DNA of 64,000 bases from Brevinema_A sp051649245 (GTDB taxonomy: Bacteria; Spirochaetota; Brevinematia; Brevinematales; Brevinemataceae), in NCBI GenBank assembly GCA_051649245.1, contig JBOFGS010000019.1:124001-188000 (forward strand). The letters are read 5' to 3'. Of this stretch, positions 62,852-64,000 are shown in pieces. The position numbers and the translations under genes are program-made. A model generated the notes under the pieces. That model was given only the letters and a program-made list of their open reading frames with translations, had not been told where the DNA came from and did not search any database. The first letter of the stretch is position 1. The number at the start of each line of letters is the position of its first letter.

Positions 62852-63635
62852 AATATACCTCTTCGGTGTAAAATCCTTCTTTTTTTGCCTGCTCAAAAAA
62901 TTTATTATAGAACAGTATTTGATTTTTATGCAGTTGAAATCGAAATAACCCTAAGAGTCCTTCGATGACAATGGTAATTTTAGTATTATGTTGAAAAATA
63001 TCTCTAATACGGATTACATCACCATTAGACAAGGATTTAAAAAGTTTTAATAAATGTTTTTGTGTATAGGTATTTTGTTGTTGTATTTCACGCTGATCAT
63101 AAAAAAATTGATTGGTCCATCGTGACAAATAATTTTCGCCAACAATTGTTATCTTTACAGACGATTGAAACATATAATGTGGCATTAAAGGTTTTTTAGG
63201 AGTGACCATCACTAATAGTTCGGACTCCAAGACGGGTTTGATAAAAGTGATATCTTTTTTAAAAACGATGTTAAATAAAAAAGAGCCATGAGAGCTTTTA
63301 AAAATAACAGCATTAGGATAAATCATTAAAAATTCTTTTCCTGTTTCAATAACTGATTGTCGATAAAACCATTTTTCAGCGTCTTTTAAATGAGATTTTT
63401 TTTCTTTAACACTGTTATCAAGATTTCGATTACTAGCTATTCTATCAAAAGCATCTTGCAGACTGAAATCAGGACTATTTGGGCCTGTAGGAAGTGCAGG
63501 AATTTTCAAACGACGTTGTTCAAACTCATCAATAATGTCAATAACCATTTTTTTTTCATCGATCCAATTTTTACTTTGAGCAAAAATCATGGTATTAACA
63601 AAAATAAAACATAAAATAAGTCTTACAATATTCAT
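62832..63635 (-). CDS. exported protein of unknown function
   Basis: 267 residues. Signal peptide MNIVRLILCFIFVNTMIFAQ. The mature part has no Cys and is rich in basic and aromatic residues, with alternating strands in the middle (SFLFNIVFKKDITFIKPV). It starts at TAATG overlap with the preceding unknown gene and overlaps fabG by 20 nt, so three genes are translationally linked. I do not recognise a family. Confidence 0.6.
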   Translation of the reverse strand: MNIVRLILCFIFVNTMIFAQSKNWIDEKKMVIDIIDEFEQRRLKIPALPTGPNSPDFSLQDAFDRIASNRNLDNSVKEKKSHLKDAEKWFYRQSVIETGKEFLMIYPNAVIFKSSHGSFLFNIVFKKDITFIKPVLESELLVMVTPKKPLMPHYMFQSSVKITIVGENYLSRWTNQFFYDQREIQQQNTYTQKHLLKLFKSLSNGDVIRIRDIFQHNTKITIVIEGLLGLFRFQLHKNQILFYNKFFEQAKKEGFYTEEVYYEKITR

Positions 63636-64000
63636 TAGTTACTTCTCATTATGGGAAATTCAACATCTGAAGATTGGACAAAAATCCCTCTTACATAAAG
63701 CTCTAATAGTTGGCGTGCTGATTGAATAAAATGTTTATTCAATGAAAACTCTATTTGTCGCTTACGACCTTTCACATAATAAGTAATACAATCATTATTT
63801 TTAAATAAATTATACAAGTCATTAACATCTTTTTTTAATAGAGGAAGAGAATAGCCTAGATACCACACAATATTATTATGTGATTGATAATTTTTTTTAC
63901 CATCTAATGCAAAACGCAACGAAAACATATGTTGTGTATTGTCACCAACCAATAATACAGTAAATGTTTCATTGGTATCTCCAGGATCAAAAGAAGATTT
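63635..64000 (-). CDS. C-terminal part of an unknown protein (runs off right edge)
   Basis: The frame is open to the window edge (about 121 residues visible), so the real start lies beyond it; a TTG at 63952 is not needed as a start. It includes DTNETFTVLLVGDNTQHMF, LRFALDGKKNYQS and a C-terminal helix NKHFIQSARQLLELYVRG. No family recognised. Its stop overlaps the next gene's ATG (TAATG). Confidence 0.55.
   Translation of the reverse strand, partial: KSSFDPGDTNETFTVLLVGDNTQHMFSLRFALDGKKNYQSHNNIVWYLGYSLPLLKKDVNDLYNLFKNNDCITYYVKGRKRQIEFSLNKHFIQSARQLLELYVRGIFVQSSDVEFPIMRSN

Overview
The window reads as ordinary chromosome of a flagellated, AT-rich (roughly one-third GC by eye) diderm bacterium, most consistent with Spirochaetota. 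Points in favour: a bacterial V-type ATPase operon, a complete flgN-flgK-flgL-fliW-csrA block plus a FliY-type switch protein, several signal-peptide beta-barrel proteins including one that resembles the FadL-like (UPF0164) barrels of treponemes, and LysM and TPR periplasmic proteins. Placement below phylum (for example a Brevinema-like lineage) is only a guess from base composition. I see no rRNA, tRNA, CRISPR array, insertion sequence, prophage or conjugative element. Coding density is high and most gene starts have a clear GGAGG-type ribosome binding site.

Layout. 1-6000 (minus): V-ATPase operon in the order G/H-I-K-E-C-F-A (the Enterococcus hirae ntpFIKECGA order), with A running off the left edge. 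6241-8619: a small barrel protein and two related lipoproteins. 8830-13376 (minus): csrA, fliW, flgL, flgK, flgN. 13673-14883: rplY-pth. 14948-15805: a barrel protein and a GIY-YIG protein. 15990-18145: fliY, recF. 18157-24795 (minus): folC, a GT28-like glycosyltransferase, rpsB-tsf, and a Slt-type lytic transglycosylase. 24945-28901: small exported protein, prmC, nadK-recN. 29242-33986 (minus): unknown gene-polA, FadL-like barrel. 34202-38824 (plus): murC, TPR protein, PilZ protein, LapA-like protein, radA. 38911-40144: infC-rpmI-rplT. 40204-41772 (minus): arylsulfotransferase-like. 41977-50150 (plus): pyrG-manC-unknown, lysS-pheS-pheT. 50214-56870 (minus): gyrA-sugar phosphotransferase-MsrAB-like operon and an orphan glycan enzyme. 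57081-58544: nadE. 58589-64000 (minus): two unknown genes, fabG-fabF-rnc-yicC-gmk.

How it fits together. The V-ATPase rotor subunit carries the full set of sodium-binding side chains known from E. hirae NtpK, so this is probably a sodium pump. FliW and CsrA sit beside the hook-filament junction genes, as in the partner-switch circuit known from Bacillus. Matching sigma-28-like sites (TAAA, 15 nt, TCCGA) stand before flgN and before fliY. Housekeeping promoters are unusually easy to read: TTGNNN, 17 nt, TATAAT or near matches precede many units. manC, the polyprenyl-phosphate sugar transferase and two glycosyltransferase-like genes point to surface glycan or glycolipid synthesis.

Most unusual items: an exported MsrA-MsrB fusion in which both catalytic cysteines are gone; a glutamine-type NAD+ synthetase whose glutaminase half contains no cysteine; two unannotated small ORFs (a Cys-rich 54-codon ORF inside the V-ATPase operon and a 34-codon ORF overlapping both lysS and pheS); three stacked hairpins between rpmI and rplT; and a perfect 16-bp dyad inside the rpsB promoter.
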